This document shows, in pieces, positions 56,156 through 63,945 of a stretch of DNA of 64,000 nt (positions are counted from its first letter, which is position 1; each line of letters begins with the position of its first letter). The translations under genes and the position numbers were made by a program. The DNA is from CAZLFQ01 sp964625465 (GTDB taxonomy: Bacteria > Pseudomonadota > Alphaproteobacteria > Rickettsiales > Midichloriaceae), in NCBI GenBank assembly GCA_964625465.1, contig CAZVFD010000002.1, positions 65,750 to 129,749 of the forward strand. The letters run 5' to 3'. The notes below the pieces were generated by a model, which searched no databases, had not been told where the DNA came from, and saw only the letters and a program-made list of their open reading frames with translations.

Positions 56156-56722
56156 TTATCCCTTTGCAGGTGCATCAAATTTTACAGTTACTGATGGAAG
56201 CTTTTTATTTAGAGCTTCAATCATAGCATCTGTAATTTCAATGCCGTTGTCTGAGAATAAAGTTTGTAGTTTAGGAAGTACAACTTTATAGCCTTTTTTT
56301 GCAGCTTCTTCGCCAATGATAGATGTGAAAGTATCATTAACTTGTTGCATTGCATCTTGATAAGCTTTGTCGATTATTTGGCGGCTTTCTTGAACTTTTT
56401 TCTGTGCATCGCCAAATTCTTTTCCTATCTCTTCGCTCTTCTTGTCATAAGCGTCTTTAGCAAGAGTAGCTTTTTGTTTCTCAAGATCTTCGAACTTCTT
56501 TTTAAAGTAGTCTTCTTTTTTTGCAGAATCTTTCTTAAATTCTTCTGCTTTCTTATCTAGTTGTTCTTTTATTTTCTGTAGGGCAGTAGCTTTCTCAAAA
56601 ATTTTCTGAGTATCAACTACAGCAATACCACTTGGATTTGCTGCAGCTTGCGCGTTAGCAAAGTTAGTTGCAGCCGCTATAATTGCTAAAGCAATTATAG
56701 TAGATTTAGTAAGTTTAAGCAT
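56156..56722 (-). CDS. skp: Periplasmic chaperone OmpH/Skp
   Basis: The 188-residue protein has a signal peptide (about 1-25) and a long coiled coil rich in Lys, Glu and Ala (FKKDSAKKEDYFKKKFEDLE), the tentacle region of Skp. The start GIAVVDTQKIFEKA is typical. Skp trimers hold outer-membrane proteins in the periplasm on the way to the BAM complex. It directly follows bamA, as in most Gram-negatives, 17 bp away. Confidence 0.9.
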   Translation of the reverse strand: MLKLTKSTIIALAIIAAATNFANAQAAANPSGIAVVDTQKIFEKATALQKIKEQLDKKAEEFKKDSAKKEDYFKKKFEDLEKQKATLAKDAYDKKSEEIGKEFGDAQKKVQESRQIIDKAYQDAMQQVNDTFTSIIGEEAAKKGYKVVLPKLQTLFSDNGIEITDAMIEALNKKLPSVTVKFDAPAKG

Positions 56723-56739
56723 GGTTACTCCACTTAATG

Positions 56740-59019
56740 TTAAAATTTTGTGCCGAAGTTAAAATAGAACTTCCTCACATCGTCGAACTTCTCTTTTTTA
56801 TAAGGTACGGCGTAATGTAGACTCATAGTACCAAAAGGTGATTTCCAAATCAAGCTCGCTCCTGATGATGCACGAACAGAATGTACATCGTAAATGTTTG
56901 ATTTCTCTTTTAAATCCGTGCCAAACAGTGAGCCAGCATCAGTAAACACTGCGCCTTTCACACCTAGTTCATCAGGTAGACCGATGGGAAATATTAGTTC
57001 GGCAGTGGTAGTATAATAATTATTTCCACCTAGCGAGTCCCTAGTTTTTTTATCGCGAGGCCCTATCCCGGCAATGTCAAAGCCTCGAATATACTCTGGG
57101 CCGATCATAAATCTGTCGTTTAATTTTACTTTTTTGCCACCGAAGCCTTTAATGTTGCCAGCTCGTCCAGATAGTTTTAGCACCAAATCCTTTTTATAAA
57201 GTGGCTGATAAAAAGCGGCAACACCTTCGTGCATTAAGTAATTTGTCTGTCCACCAAGTCCAGCGACATCTTGACTAAGTTTTAAAATATATCCATCTGT
57301 TGGTTCTATTCTGCTGTCTAACCTATCATATGTTAATGTGTGTCCAACTGCAGAAACGGTGTTTTTGCCTTTTTGTTCTTTTACGTAAATTGATGCATCG
57401 GCAGCAATATCAAATATATCTTCTTCTTTTAAGGAGTACCTTAAACCATGTGATAAGTGTTCTGTAAGTTCATATCCGCCACGTATTACAAACCCTTTGC
57501 TCTTACTACTAAAAGCACTTTGTTTACGAAGGTTTTTCTGTGATAAGAAAATGTCAAAACCAGCTGAGAATTCTTTGTCCATGAAGTATGGTTCTGTAAA
57601 ACTGAAGTTATAGTCACTTTGCTTTTGAGCTTGCATGAAGCCAAGTGCTACTTGTTGTCCTTTGCCTAAGAAGTTGTTTTCAGTTAGGGAAATGCTACCT
57701 AATGGTCCGAACGATGTATTATAACCCGCTGCAAAATTTAAGCTACCTGTTGATGTTTCTTCGACTTCAACATCAAGATCCATTTTATCGGGCGATTCAG
57801 TCCTTTTGTTTTTGAACTCAACTTTATTAAAAAATGCAAGGTTCTCTATTCTTTGTTTCGACCTTTGAATTTTGGACACATTATATGGGTCGCCTTCTGA
57901 AATTCTGAATTCTCTTCGAATTACCTTATCAAGCGTTCTTGTATTGTTTTTGATATTTATTTTATTTATGTAAACCTTCGGGCTTTCCTTGACTTGGAAA
58001 ACTACAGATGTGGTGTGATTTTCTTTGTCATTACGTACTTCGGGGTCAACGTCAACAAAAGGGTAGCCGTGGTTTCCAAGATAATTTGTTACGGCATCAA
58101 CCGAGTTGTCTATCTCTTCTTTATTGAATTTTTTCCCTGATTTAATAGTTAGTAGTTTTTTTAAATTTTCTACATCAATATTTTTAATATTACTTTGTAC
58201 AGTTACTTCGCCAAATTCGTAAATGCTTCCTTCGTCTACTACGAAAGTAATAAGGAAAGCATCGCGTTTTGGAGACAACTCTGCTGTTGCTGAGGTCACT
58301 TTAAAATCAGCAAAGCCGCGATTCATGTAGAATCTGCGTATTTGTTCTCTGTCAAATTCTAGTTTGTCTGGATCATATACGTCTGCAGATGAAAAGAATC
58401 GATACCAACGCTCTTCTCTAGAAGCAATGGCTTCAATTAAATCAGCATCAGAGAATGATTCGTTTCCGTCAAAGTTGATTTTTTTGATTTTTGCCTGAGA
58501 ACCTTCGTCTATTTCATATATAAGGTTTACTCTATTTTGGTCGAGGTTAATGATTTTAGGCTCTACTTTTACTGAATATCTGCCGCGTTTTTTATATAAT
58601 GTTACAATTCGCTTGATATCATTTTGCATTTTTGTTACCGAGAAAACTGAACTCGGCTGCATCGTGATTTCTTGATTGAGATCAGCATCTTCGATTCTTT
58701 TATTACCATCGAAATATACTTTGCTAATCATCGGGTTTTCTTTCACATATACATGTAGGTGTGAGCCTGATAAGTGGATTTTAACATCTGAGAAGAACCC
58801 AGTGTTGAAAAGTGCTTTTATAGATTCATCTACCTTTTTTTGATCGTATGTATCACCAGTATTCATACGCAGATATGCGAAGATGGTTTGGTCACTTATA
58901 CGTTGATTACCATCATAATCAATTTTACCAATTTTGGTTGCTCCATAAGCTGAAGAAGTACAGAGCGCAAAAAATAATCCCGCTATAGCAATCTTTTTAA
59001 TAATCATATTCCTAATCAT
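56740..59019 (-). CDS. bamA: Outer-membrane assembly factor BamA
   Basis: The 759-residue protein has a signal peptide (about 1-25, ending AYGA), five POTRA domains (for example IGKIDYDGNQRISDQTIFAYLRM and ISKVYFDGNKRIEDADLNQE) and a 16-strand barrel from about residue 440 on. It ends in Phe (FNFGTKF), the usual barrel signal, and has the RGF loop as YIRGFDIAG. BamA inserts beta-barrel proteins into the outer membrane. The gene is followed by ompH/skp; lpxD and fabZ do not follow here. Confidence 0.96.
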   Translation of the reverse strand: MIRNMIIKKIAIAGLFFALCTSSAYGATKIGKIDYDGNQRISDQTIFAYLRMNTGDTYDQKKVDESIKALFNTGFFSDVKIHLSGSHLHVYVKENPMISKVYFDGNKRIEDADLNQEITMQPSSVFSVTKMQNDIKRIVTLYKKRGRYSVKVEPKIINLDQNRVNLIYEIDEGSQAKIKKINFDGNESFSDADLIEAIASREERWYRFFSSADVYDPDKLEFDREQIRRFYMNRGFADFKVTSATAELSPKRDAFLITFVVDEGSIYEFGEVTVQSNIKNIDVENLKKLLTIKSGKKFNKEEIDNSVDAVTNYLGNHGYPFVDVDPEVRNDKENHTTSVVFQVKESPKVYINKINIKNNTRTLDKVIRREFRISEGDPYNVSKIQRSKQRIENLAFFNKVEFKNKRTESPDKMDLDVEVEETSTGSLNFAAGYNTSFGPLGSISLTENNFLGKGQQVALGFMQAQKQSDYNFSFTEPYFMDKEFSAGFDIFLSQKNLRKQSAFSSKSKGFVIRGGYELTEHLSHGLRYSLKEEDIFDIAADASIYVKEQKGKNTVSAVGHTLTYDRLDSRIEPTDGYILKLSQDVAGLGGQTNYLMHEGVAAFYQPLYKKDLVLKLSGRAGNIKGFGGKKVKLNDRFMIGPEYIRGFDIAGIGPRDKKTRDSLGGNNYYTTTAELIFPIGLPDELGVKGAVFTDAGSLFGTDLKEKSNIYDVHSVRASSGASLIWKSPFGTMSLHYAVPYKKEKFDDVRKFYFNFGTKF

Positions 59020-59205
59020 TCTGCAGATGATTGATATCTACTATATTTCTACCTAGCTGGCAATGTTTAAATGCGATTGACAACTATTAGCAATGGGTAT
59101 AGAAGGCTCTCGAAATTAATATACTAATTTCAATTAAAAAGACGTTTAAAAATTCAAAATGAACTTATTTAAGCCTAAATTATTAAAATATAAAGGGAGA
59201 TATTT

Positions 59206-59781
59206 GTGAACGATAAAGAATTAATACTGGCTGACCAATTTAAGGATAATGTAATTGCTAAAAATTGGGATAGGGCTTTGGGAACATTGGAGACGCTTAA
59301 AAAGTATGGGCTGAAGTTGTATTGTACCTTATTTATAGCTAGTTACTTTGCGGAAAAAGAAAGTAAAAATTTTTGGATTGATTATCTTCCACCATCCGAC
59401 CATTCAGAACATAAAGAGTGTTCAATTGACAGGGTTATGCATACTATTCGTATTAAGGACATCGAGCAAAAACGAGCAAAAGATAAAGAGGGTCAATTGG
59501 AAAGAGACTTTGTACGCGCGCTGCAGTCAGAAGACTGGAAAGCAGCTTTGAATTTAAGTGACTTGGCTCAATCACTGAATCATGATTTGAGAGTAAGGAA
59601 AATAGATGCATTAAAAATGTATTCTGCTGCAACGCAGGATGAAATTTGTGCAGGTGTATTAAGGACTGCTGATATGGATGAGTTTATTACTATCAATGCT
59701 CATCTTGCAAAAAAATGTTTAGAGGAAGCTATGAGACAAAGTGAGCAAGGGAAACAACAATCTGCGGCTAGAGCGATCTAA
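59206..59781 (+). CDS. Hypothetical protein with two helical DW-x2-AL repeats
   Basis: The 191-residue protein begins with GTG, preceded by GGGAG at a good distance. It is not recognised, but two segments are related to each other: FKDNVIAKNWDRALGTLETL (about 11-30) and FVRALQSEDWKAALNLSDLA (about 102-121). Each is a helical hairpin with Trp and Ala-Leu at fixed places. The next gene, 32 bp away, has a third copy. There is no signal peptide, and the C-terminus is Gln/Ala-rich. It is part of a small two-gene unit upstream of the lanthipeptide-like cassette but outside its bracketing repeats. Confidence 0.6.
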   Translation: MNDKELILADQFKDNVIAKNWDRALGTLETLKKYGLKLYCTLFIASYFAEKESKNFWIDYLPPSDHSEHKECSIDRVMHTIRIKDIEQKRAKDKEGQLERDFVRALQSEDWKAALNLSDLAQSLNHDLRVRKIDALKMYSAATQDEICAGVLRTADMDEFITINAHLAKKCLEEAMRQSEQGKQQSAARAI

Positions 59782-59813
59782 TATGGTGAGCTAGAAGCAT
59801 TTTGGGGAAAGAT

Positions 59814-60104
59814 ATGAAACAAGAAATTATATCTTTCTCCAATCTCTTCTTTAGTAGATTTCAGGAAGAAATTCAAAACAAAGACTGGTCTGGTGCGCTT
59901 AGCACTTTAAATAGTGCTTTTGCGCAAAATATACCAGTATATGCAACTTATGAAACGTCGGTACGACTGCTTCCCATTGACGATATTACAATACTCCAGT
60001 TAATCTTTTCTGCTAACAATAATCGAACAAAGGGAAGTATAGAGCTTGATTATGACCAGACCAAAAAACAGATTGAAGCCAAAATGGCTTGTGTTAACAC
60101 CTAG
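59814..60104 (+). CDS. Small hypothetical protein, paralogous to the upstream gene
   Basis: The protein is 96 residues from the ATG at 59814, which has a GGGGA ribosome-binding site; a TTG four codons earlier is less likely. The sequence FQEEIQNKDWSGALSTLNSA (about 14-33) matches the repeat unit of the upstream 191-residue protein, including the spaced Trp and Ala-Leu. A second helical region follows (ILQLIFSANNN, then KKQIEAKM). It has no known domain. It ends 26 bp before the first copy of the 55-bp repeat that brackets the cassette. Confidence 0.55.
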   Translation: MKQEIISFSNLFFSRFQEEIQNKDWSGALSTLNSAFAQNIPVYATYETSVRLLPIDDITILQLIFSANNNRTKGSIELDYDQTKKQIEAKMACVNT

Positions 60105-60130
60105 CTACTATATTACAATTGCCTCTTAAG

Positions 60131-60185
60131 TAAACAAAGCTATACTGCATTCAACAATCAAAACATTACCAGAAAATGCAGCAGG
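60131..60185. repeat. 55-bp direct repeat bracketing the lanthipeptide-like cassette, left copy
   Basis: The 55 bases TAAACAAAGCTATACTGCAT and on to GCAGCAGG are identical to 63946-64000, the last bases of the window, so the match may be longer. Two frames stay open across it: on the plus strand NKAILHSTIKTLPENAAGEA ending at TAA 60205-60207, and on the minus strand PAAFSGNVLIVECSIALF ending at TAA 60126-60128. It is probably a duplicated gene end. Confidence 0.95.
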
Positions 60186-60212
60186 TGAAGCAATCACAGC
60201 TCTTTAAAGTGG

Positions 60213-60241
60213 TTGCGTTTTAAGGAGTTGTGGTTTATAGT
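60213..60241 (+). promoter_or_regulatory. Candidate promoter of the lanthipeptide-like cassette
   Basis: TTGCGT (60213-60218) and TATAGT (60236-60241) are separated by 17 bp, 112 bp before the precursor start codon and just inside the left repeat. The intervening 60242-60340 stretch is AT-rich, with no other motif I can support. The boxes are imperfect. Confidence 0.3.
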
Positions 60242-60353
60242 GCTCGATTATATCAGTTAAGTTTTTATTAGAAATAAGTGTAACTATTTGTTTTTATGTT
60301 AAAAATATAGCGATATTGAGTTTTGTTTTAACTAAATATTAAGGAGTTTGTAT

Positions 60354-60473
60354 ATGAAAATTGAAGTTGTATCAGGTTTTGCTGAGTTATTAAATCATGT
60401 TAACTTAGGTTCGAATTCTTTGTTGTTCAACGGTAGTAGTAGTTGCTGTGCAACAGGGACTTGTGATGCTTAA
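60354..60473 (+). CDS. Putative lanthipeptide precursor peptide
   Basis: A 39-residue peptide is encoded by an ATG with a strong AAGGAG site eight bases upstream. The leader-like part (1-27) carries FAELLNHV, which fits an amphipathic recognition helix, and ends LLFNG. The C-terminal core is SSSCCATGTCDA (28-39): three Ser, two Thr and three Cys in twelve residues. This is the composition expected for a substrate whose Ser/Thr are dehydrated and joined to Cys. The leader lacks the double-Gly site common in class II peptides; NG at 26-27 might take its place. The dehydratase gene begins 22 bp after the stop. Confidence 0.75.
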   Translation: MKIEVVSGFAELLNHVNLGSNSLLFNGSSSCCATGTCDA

Positions 60474-60495
60474 TCTATAGTAAAGTAAGTATATT

Positions 60496-61356
60496 ATGGA
60501 AAAGCGTAGGCAAGAATTTTGGACTTTTTATTTGCAAAATTTTAAGAGTGAATTGGTGGCAAAGTTTAACAATTCAGTCTTTGGTTTTGATAATTTAGAT
60601 AAGAGTGTAGATAAAATAGTGTGGACTGTATATGAAAATCTAGATTCAATTCTCTTGTCTGCGCTTGTTTCATATATTTCAGTTCATAAGACTAAAGGCA
60701 ACGAAACTTCTGTTTATGATTCTTTATTCGATGATAATCATAGTAATACTATTAGAGTTTTAGAGGATTTTAGTCCGAAAGTGTTTCAAGATATAAATTT
60801 TAGAATTTTGAAATTTAAATATAATATTTTCTGTTGTTTGGATAGATCTTATAAAAGATGGAGTGATATATGTGATGCATTTGGTATGAGAAGAGATAGT
60901 GAACTTTCTGACTTGTTAATTACCTCTGGCGATGCTCATGCCCTAGGTTATCAAACAGTAGTTTTTAAGTTCAATGGCAATTCCCAGGGATTTGTTTATA
61001 AATCTATACACCTAGGTGTTGATATGTTTATTAATAAAACTATCGATAGTATTGAGAGGAATTTGCGTGATTCAAGATGGTCATCTCCAAAGATACTGAG
61101 TTATGCTGATGATTCTTTTAATGCATATGGCTATATAGAATTCATAAAATATGGCGGTGATGTTAAGAATAAGTCAGAAGTAAAGAACCTTTTTTATCAA
61201 TTTGGCAAATTACTTGCTTATGGAAAAGTTTTTAAAATAACGGATGGTCATGCAGACAATGTAATAGTAAGTAACCCTAATATATTTTGGATTGATTTAG
61301 AGACAGCTTTTCATACTTTTATCTCTGATTTGAACAACACACATCCTTGGAAATGA
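60496..61356 (+). CDS. LanM-type dehydratase, N-terminal (phosphorylation) half
   Basis: The 286-residue protein matches the first part of the DUF4135 dehydratase domain of LanM enzymes. Residues shown in CylM to be needed for phosphorylation are present with the same spacing: GDAH (Asp146, His148), VYK (Lys169), DGHADN (Asp250, His252, Asn255) and DLET (Asp267, Glu269). The distance from Asp250 to Asp267 is 17, as in CylM (347 to 364). The protein stops at residue 286, just before the place where LanM sequences continue with a TGLLP-like motif. The N-terminal region is shorter than in full LanM. ATP binding and Ser/Thr phosphorylation of the peptide are inferred. Confidence 0.82.
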   Translation: MEKRRQEFWTFYLQNFKSELVAKFNNSVFGFDNLDKSVDKIVWTVYENLDSILLSALVSYISVHKTKGNETSVYDSLFDDNHSNTIRVLEDFSPKVFQDINFRILKFKYNIFCCLDRSYKRWSDICDAFGMRRDSELSDLLITSGDAHALGYQTVVFKFNGNSQGFVYKSIHLGVDMFINKTIDSIERNLRDSRWSSPKILSYADDSFNAYGYIEFIKYGGDVKNKSEVKNLFYQFGKLLAYGKVFKITDGHADNVIVSNPNIFWIDLETAFHTFISDLNNTHPWK

Positions 61357-62123
61357 CTGGGTTATTATTTAATGCCAGTGATGAAAAAACCACATTAGGT
61401 ATTGTGACTGGTATTCAAGGAGGAAGAATTCCTAGGATAAAGCTAACAAGGCCAACTATTTTTAATGATGGAACAGATGATATTTATTTAAGATATTTCG
61501 GTCTCATTCCAGCTTATAAATCTCATAATCAAATCTCTTTAAATGGTGTAATTTGCAATGCAGAAGATTATATAGAAGACGTTCAAAAAGGATATTTGGA
61601 TTCAATCAGTTTGGCTCTGAATAATAAAAAGTTTATAATAGATCAAGTCAAACAATACGATCAAAAAGAAAAGGCGTTTTATACAAGATTTTTATGCTTA
61701 GTGACCGCATGTTACTCGAGGTATATTGCATTGTTGCAGCACCATGTATCGAGCAGTTCCAATATTTTATCGATAATTAAGACAGAGAGATATTCTCTGT
61801 TAGGAAATTTGGATGAAGATAAAAAAAGATTTATTATTGAGAATGAGCTTGGAGATTTGTGTATTGGGGTGATTCCTTATTTTTTTCGAAAAAGTAACTC
61901 TAGAGATTTGTTTCATACATCTGGAGCAATTTTTCCAAATTTTTTTGAGATAGATCAGTTGTCAGATATTTATCATCACATTGATGGTTTATCTAAACAA
62001 GATGTGGAAGAAGATCTGACATTTATAAAAAACGCTATACTCTCAACAAGAGGAATAAATTCATGGGACGATTTTTTACAAAGATTTAAATTCCCTCAAT
62101 ATTCTTATAATGCTAGTTTATAA
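61353..62123 (+). CDS. LanM-type dehydratase, C-terminal (elimination) half
   Basis: The protein is 256 residues from the ATG at 61353, which overlaps the previous stop as ATGA; a TTG at 61347 is also in frame. It begins MTGLLF, the motif that follows DLET in intact LanM, so the pair reads as one dehydratase domain broken at a domain seam. Arg112 and Thr118 in RFLCLVTACY have the six-residue spacing of the CylM elimination residues Arg506 and Thr512, with the conserved Tyr three after Thr. ENELGDLCIGVIPYF corresponds to the E...GDIPYF block. It ends where the LanC cyclase would begin; no zinc-binding GCxHG/CHG sequence follows. Confidence 0.8.
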   Translation: MTGLLFNASDEKTTLGIVTGIQGGRIPRIKLTRPTIFNDGTDDIYLRYFGLIPAYKSHNQISLNGVICNAEDYIEDVQKGYLDSISLALNNKKFIIDQVKQYDQKEKAFYTRFLCLVTACYSRYIALLQHHVSSSSNILSIIKTERYSLLGNLDEDKKRFIIENELGDLCIGVIPYFFRKSNSRDLFHTSGAIFPNFFEIDQLSDIYHHIDGLSKQDVEEDLTFIKNAILSTRGINSWDDFLQRFKFPQYSYNASL

Positions 62124-63925
62124 TGTCTTGTTTTATAAATATCAAAGAAGCTTTTAATTTATTAGATAGTAGATCAGGTCTACGATCTTTATCGTTAGCA
62201 TTATTAGAGATGTATAAAGTGAGTCCTAAGGTCTGTTCTGTCTTGATTTTAGCTATAATCATAAGTGGATTTTTCCCGTGTGTTTTTATTAAAACTACAT
62301 CAGATATTATTCAAATTTTATCTGATAATAGCGCAAAGAAGTCGGAATTATTGTTTGTGAGTTTTGCAATTTGGGGTGCTGCTATGCTTGTGCAGAGTTT
62401 GGTTACTCCAGCTATATTGTACCAGCAGTCAATTCTTGCCGATCAACTTACTCATCACATTCATTCCCGCCTTATAAAAAAAGCAAACTCATATGATTCG
62501 ATTGAAATGTTTGATGATGAAGACTTTTATAATGATTTAGAATTAATCAAGACTCAATCTGCACATAAACCACTTAACATGATAGTTACTATAGTCGGGT
62601 TGTTGCGAGACTTTATTATTATGTGTTCATGTTTGTTTTTAATTTATAGCGTTATTGAGTGGAGGGCTGGTTTTATGATGGTTTGTGCTGGTGTTAATGC
62701 GTTTATATTTATCAAAATTCAGAATTTAGTATGGCAGGATTCTTTGAACAGAAGTAAAAAATCTAGGTTTGCAAATTATCTAAGTTCCTTAGCTATTAAT
62801 GGAAAGTTTGTTAAAGAAATAAGATTTTTTGGTTATGACAAATATATTGAATCAACATATAAAAAAGTTTCTGATGAACTTTATTCTGAAAGCCATAAAA
62901 ATAGAAGAAAGATAATATTGCAGACTATAATTCCTTTATTTTTTACTGTTGGAATTATTATCTTTTTCACATCTGATATTACAACAAAGATTGCAAAAGG
63001 ATTACTTAGCGTTGGATCAATTGCTATCTTGATTCAATCAATATTGCAATTGCAAACGGCAGTTAATAATTTAGGAGAAAAAGCTGGATGGGTTAGGGGG
63101 CATTTATTGTTTTTTGCAAAATACTTTGATTTTATTAATAAAAAATTGAAAATATCTGATCTAAGTGTTGATTGTGATATAGAGAGCCCTGTTTCGATAG
63201 AATTTAAAGGGGTTGATTTTTCTTACGGAAATAATAAAAAAGTTATAAAAAATCTTAACATTAAAATAGAGCATGGTGATAAAATTGCTGTAGTTGGGCC
63301 AAATGGTGCCGGTAAATCTACGTTAGTGAAGTTATTGTGCGGACTGTATTTTCCATCTAATGGCGATATATTGATTAACAATAAAAGCATCAAGTGTATT
63401 AGCTTAAGAAATTGGCGTAAAAAAATATCACCAGTATTTCAGGATTTTTGTACATATGATTTTACTGTAAGAGAAAATATTTCTTGTAACAGTGAGTATG
63501 GCAAGATCAATGCTACCTTAGATGAGCTCGATGCCAGTTATTTAAAAGAAATTTTAGATAGCAAAGTGGGGAAGGTATTCGGGGGAATTGAATTATCTAT
63601 AGGGCAATGGCAGAAGATTGCGATTGCTCGGGCGTTATACAGTGATGGAGATATTTTTATATTAGACGAGCCTACAGCTTCTCTTGATCCAAGTATTGAA
63701 TACGAAGTATTCAATAGTTTTGAAAAAATTGCACGTGATAAAACAGTAGTTTTTGTAACGCACAGACTGAACACTGTAATGCTCGCAGATAAGATAATTT
63801 TCATGGATGGTGGAGAAATTTTAGATTTTGGAACTCATACAGAGCTAATATATCGTTGTAATAAATATAAGGAGATGTTTCATAAGCAGTCCAGTAGTTT
63901 TTTAAAGCTTGCGACTAGTTCATGA
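62123..63925 (+). CDS. ABC transporter, peptide exporter type
   Basis: The 600-residue half-transporter has about six membrane segments (40-320) and an ATPase domain with Walker A GPNGAGKST (392-400), signature LSIGQWQK (about 490; the usual second Gly is Ile), Walker B IFILDEPTASLD and H-loop VTHR. It lacks the N-terminal C39 peptidase found in many LanT proteins and so resembles NisT-type exporters; leader removal would need another protease. The start overlaps the dehydratase stop as TAATG. It is the last gene before the right-hand repeat, 20 bp away. Confidence 0.88.
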   Translation: MSCFINIKEAFNLLDSRSGLRSLSLALLEMYKVSPKVCSVLILAIIISGFFPCVFIKTTSDIIQILSDNSAKKSELLFVSFAIWGAAMLVQSLVTPAILYQQSILADQLTHHIHSRLIKKANSYDSIEMFDDEDFYNDLELIKTQSAHKPLNMIVTIVGLLRDFIIMCSCLFLIYSVIEWRAGFMMVCAGVNAFIFIKIQNLVWQDSLNRSKKSRFANYLSSLAINGKFVKEIRFFGYDKYIESTYKKVSDELYSESHKNRRKIILQTIIPLFFTVGIIIFFTSDITTKIAKGLLSVGSIAILIQSILQLQTAVNNLGEKAGWVRGHLLFFAKYFDFINKKLKISDLSVDCDIESPVSIEFKGVDFSYGNNKKVIKNLNIKIEHGDKIAVVGPNGAGKSTLVKLLCGLYFPSNGDILINNKSIKCISLRNWRKKISPVFQDFCTYDFTVRENISCNSEYGKINATLDELDASYLKEILDSKVGKVFGGIELSIGQWQKIAIARALYSDGDIFILDEPTASLDPSIEYEVFNSFEKIARDKTVVFVTHRLNTVMLADKIIFMDGGEILDFGTHTELIYRCNKYKEMFHKQSSSFLKLATSS

Positions 63926-63945
63926 CTTTATCGTTGCTAGTAAGC

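Noticed and set aside
60133..60207. Short frame NKAILHSTIKTLPENAAGEA across the left 55-bp repeat as a gene
   Set aside because: It has no start codon and a stop directly upstream in the left copy. It is better treated as a fragment of a duplicated gene end.
61347..61352. TTG as start of the second dehydratase ORF
   Set aside because: The ATG at 61353 gives the classic ATGA overlap and starts exactly at the TGLL motif, so it is preferred.
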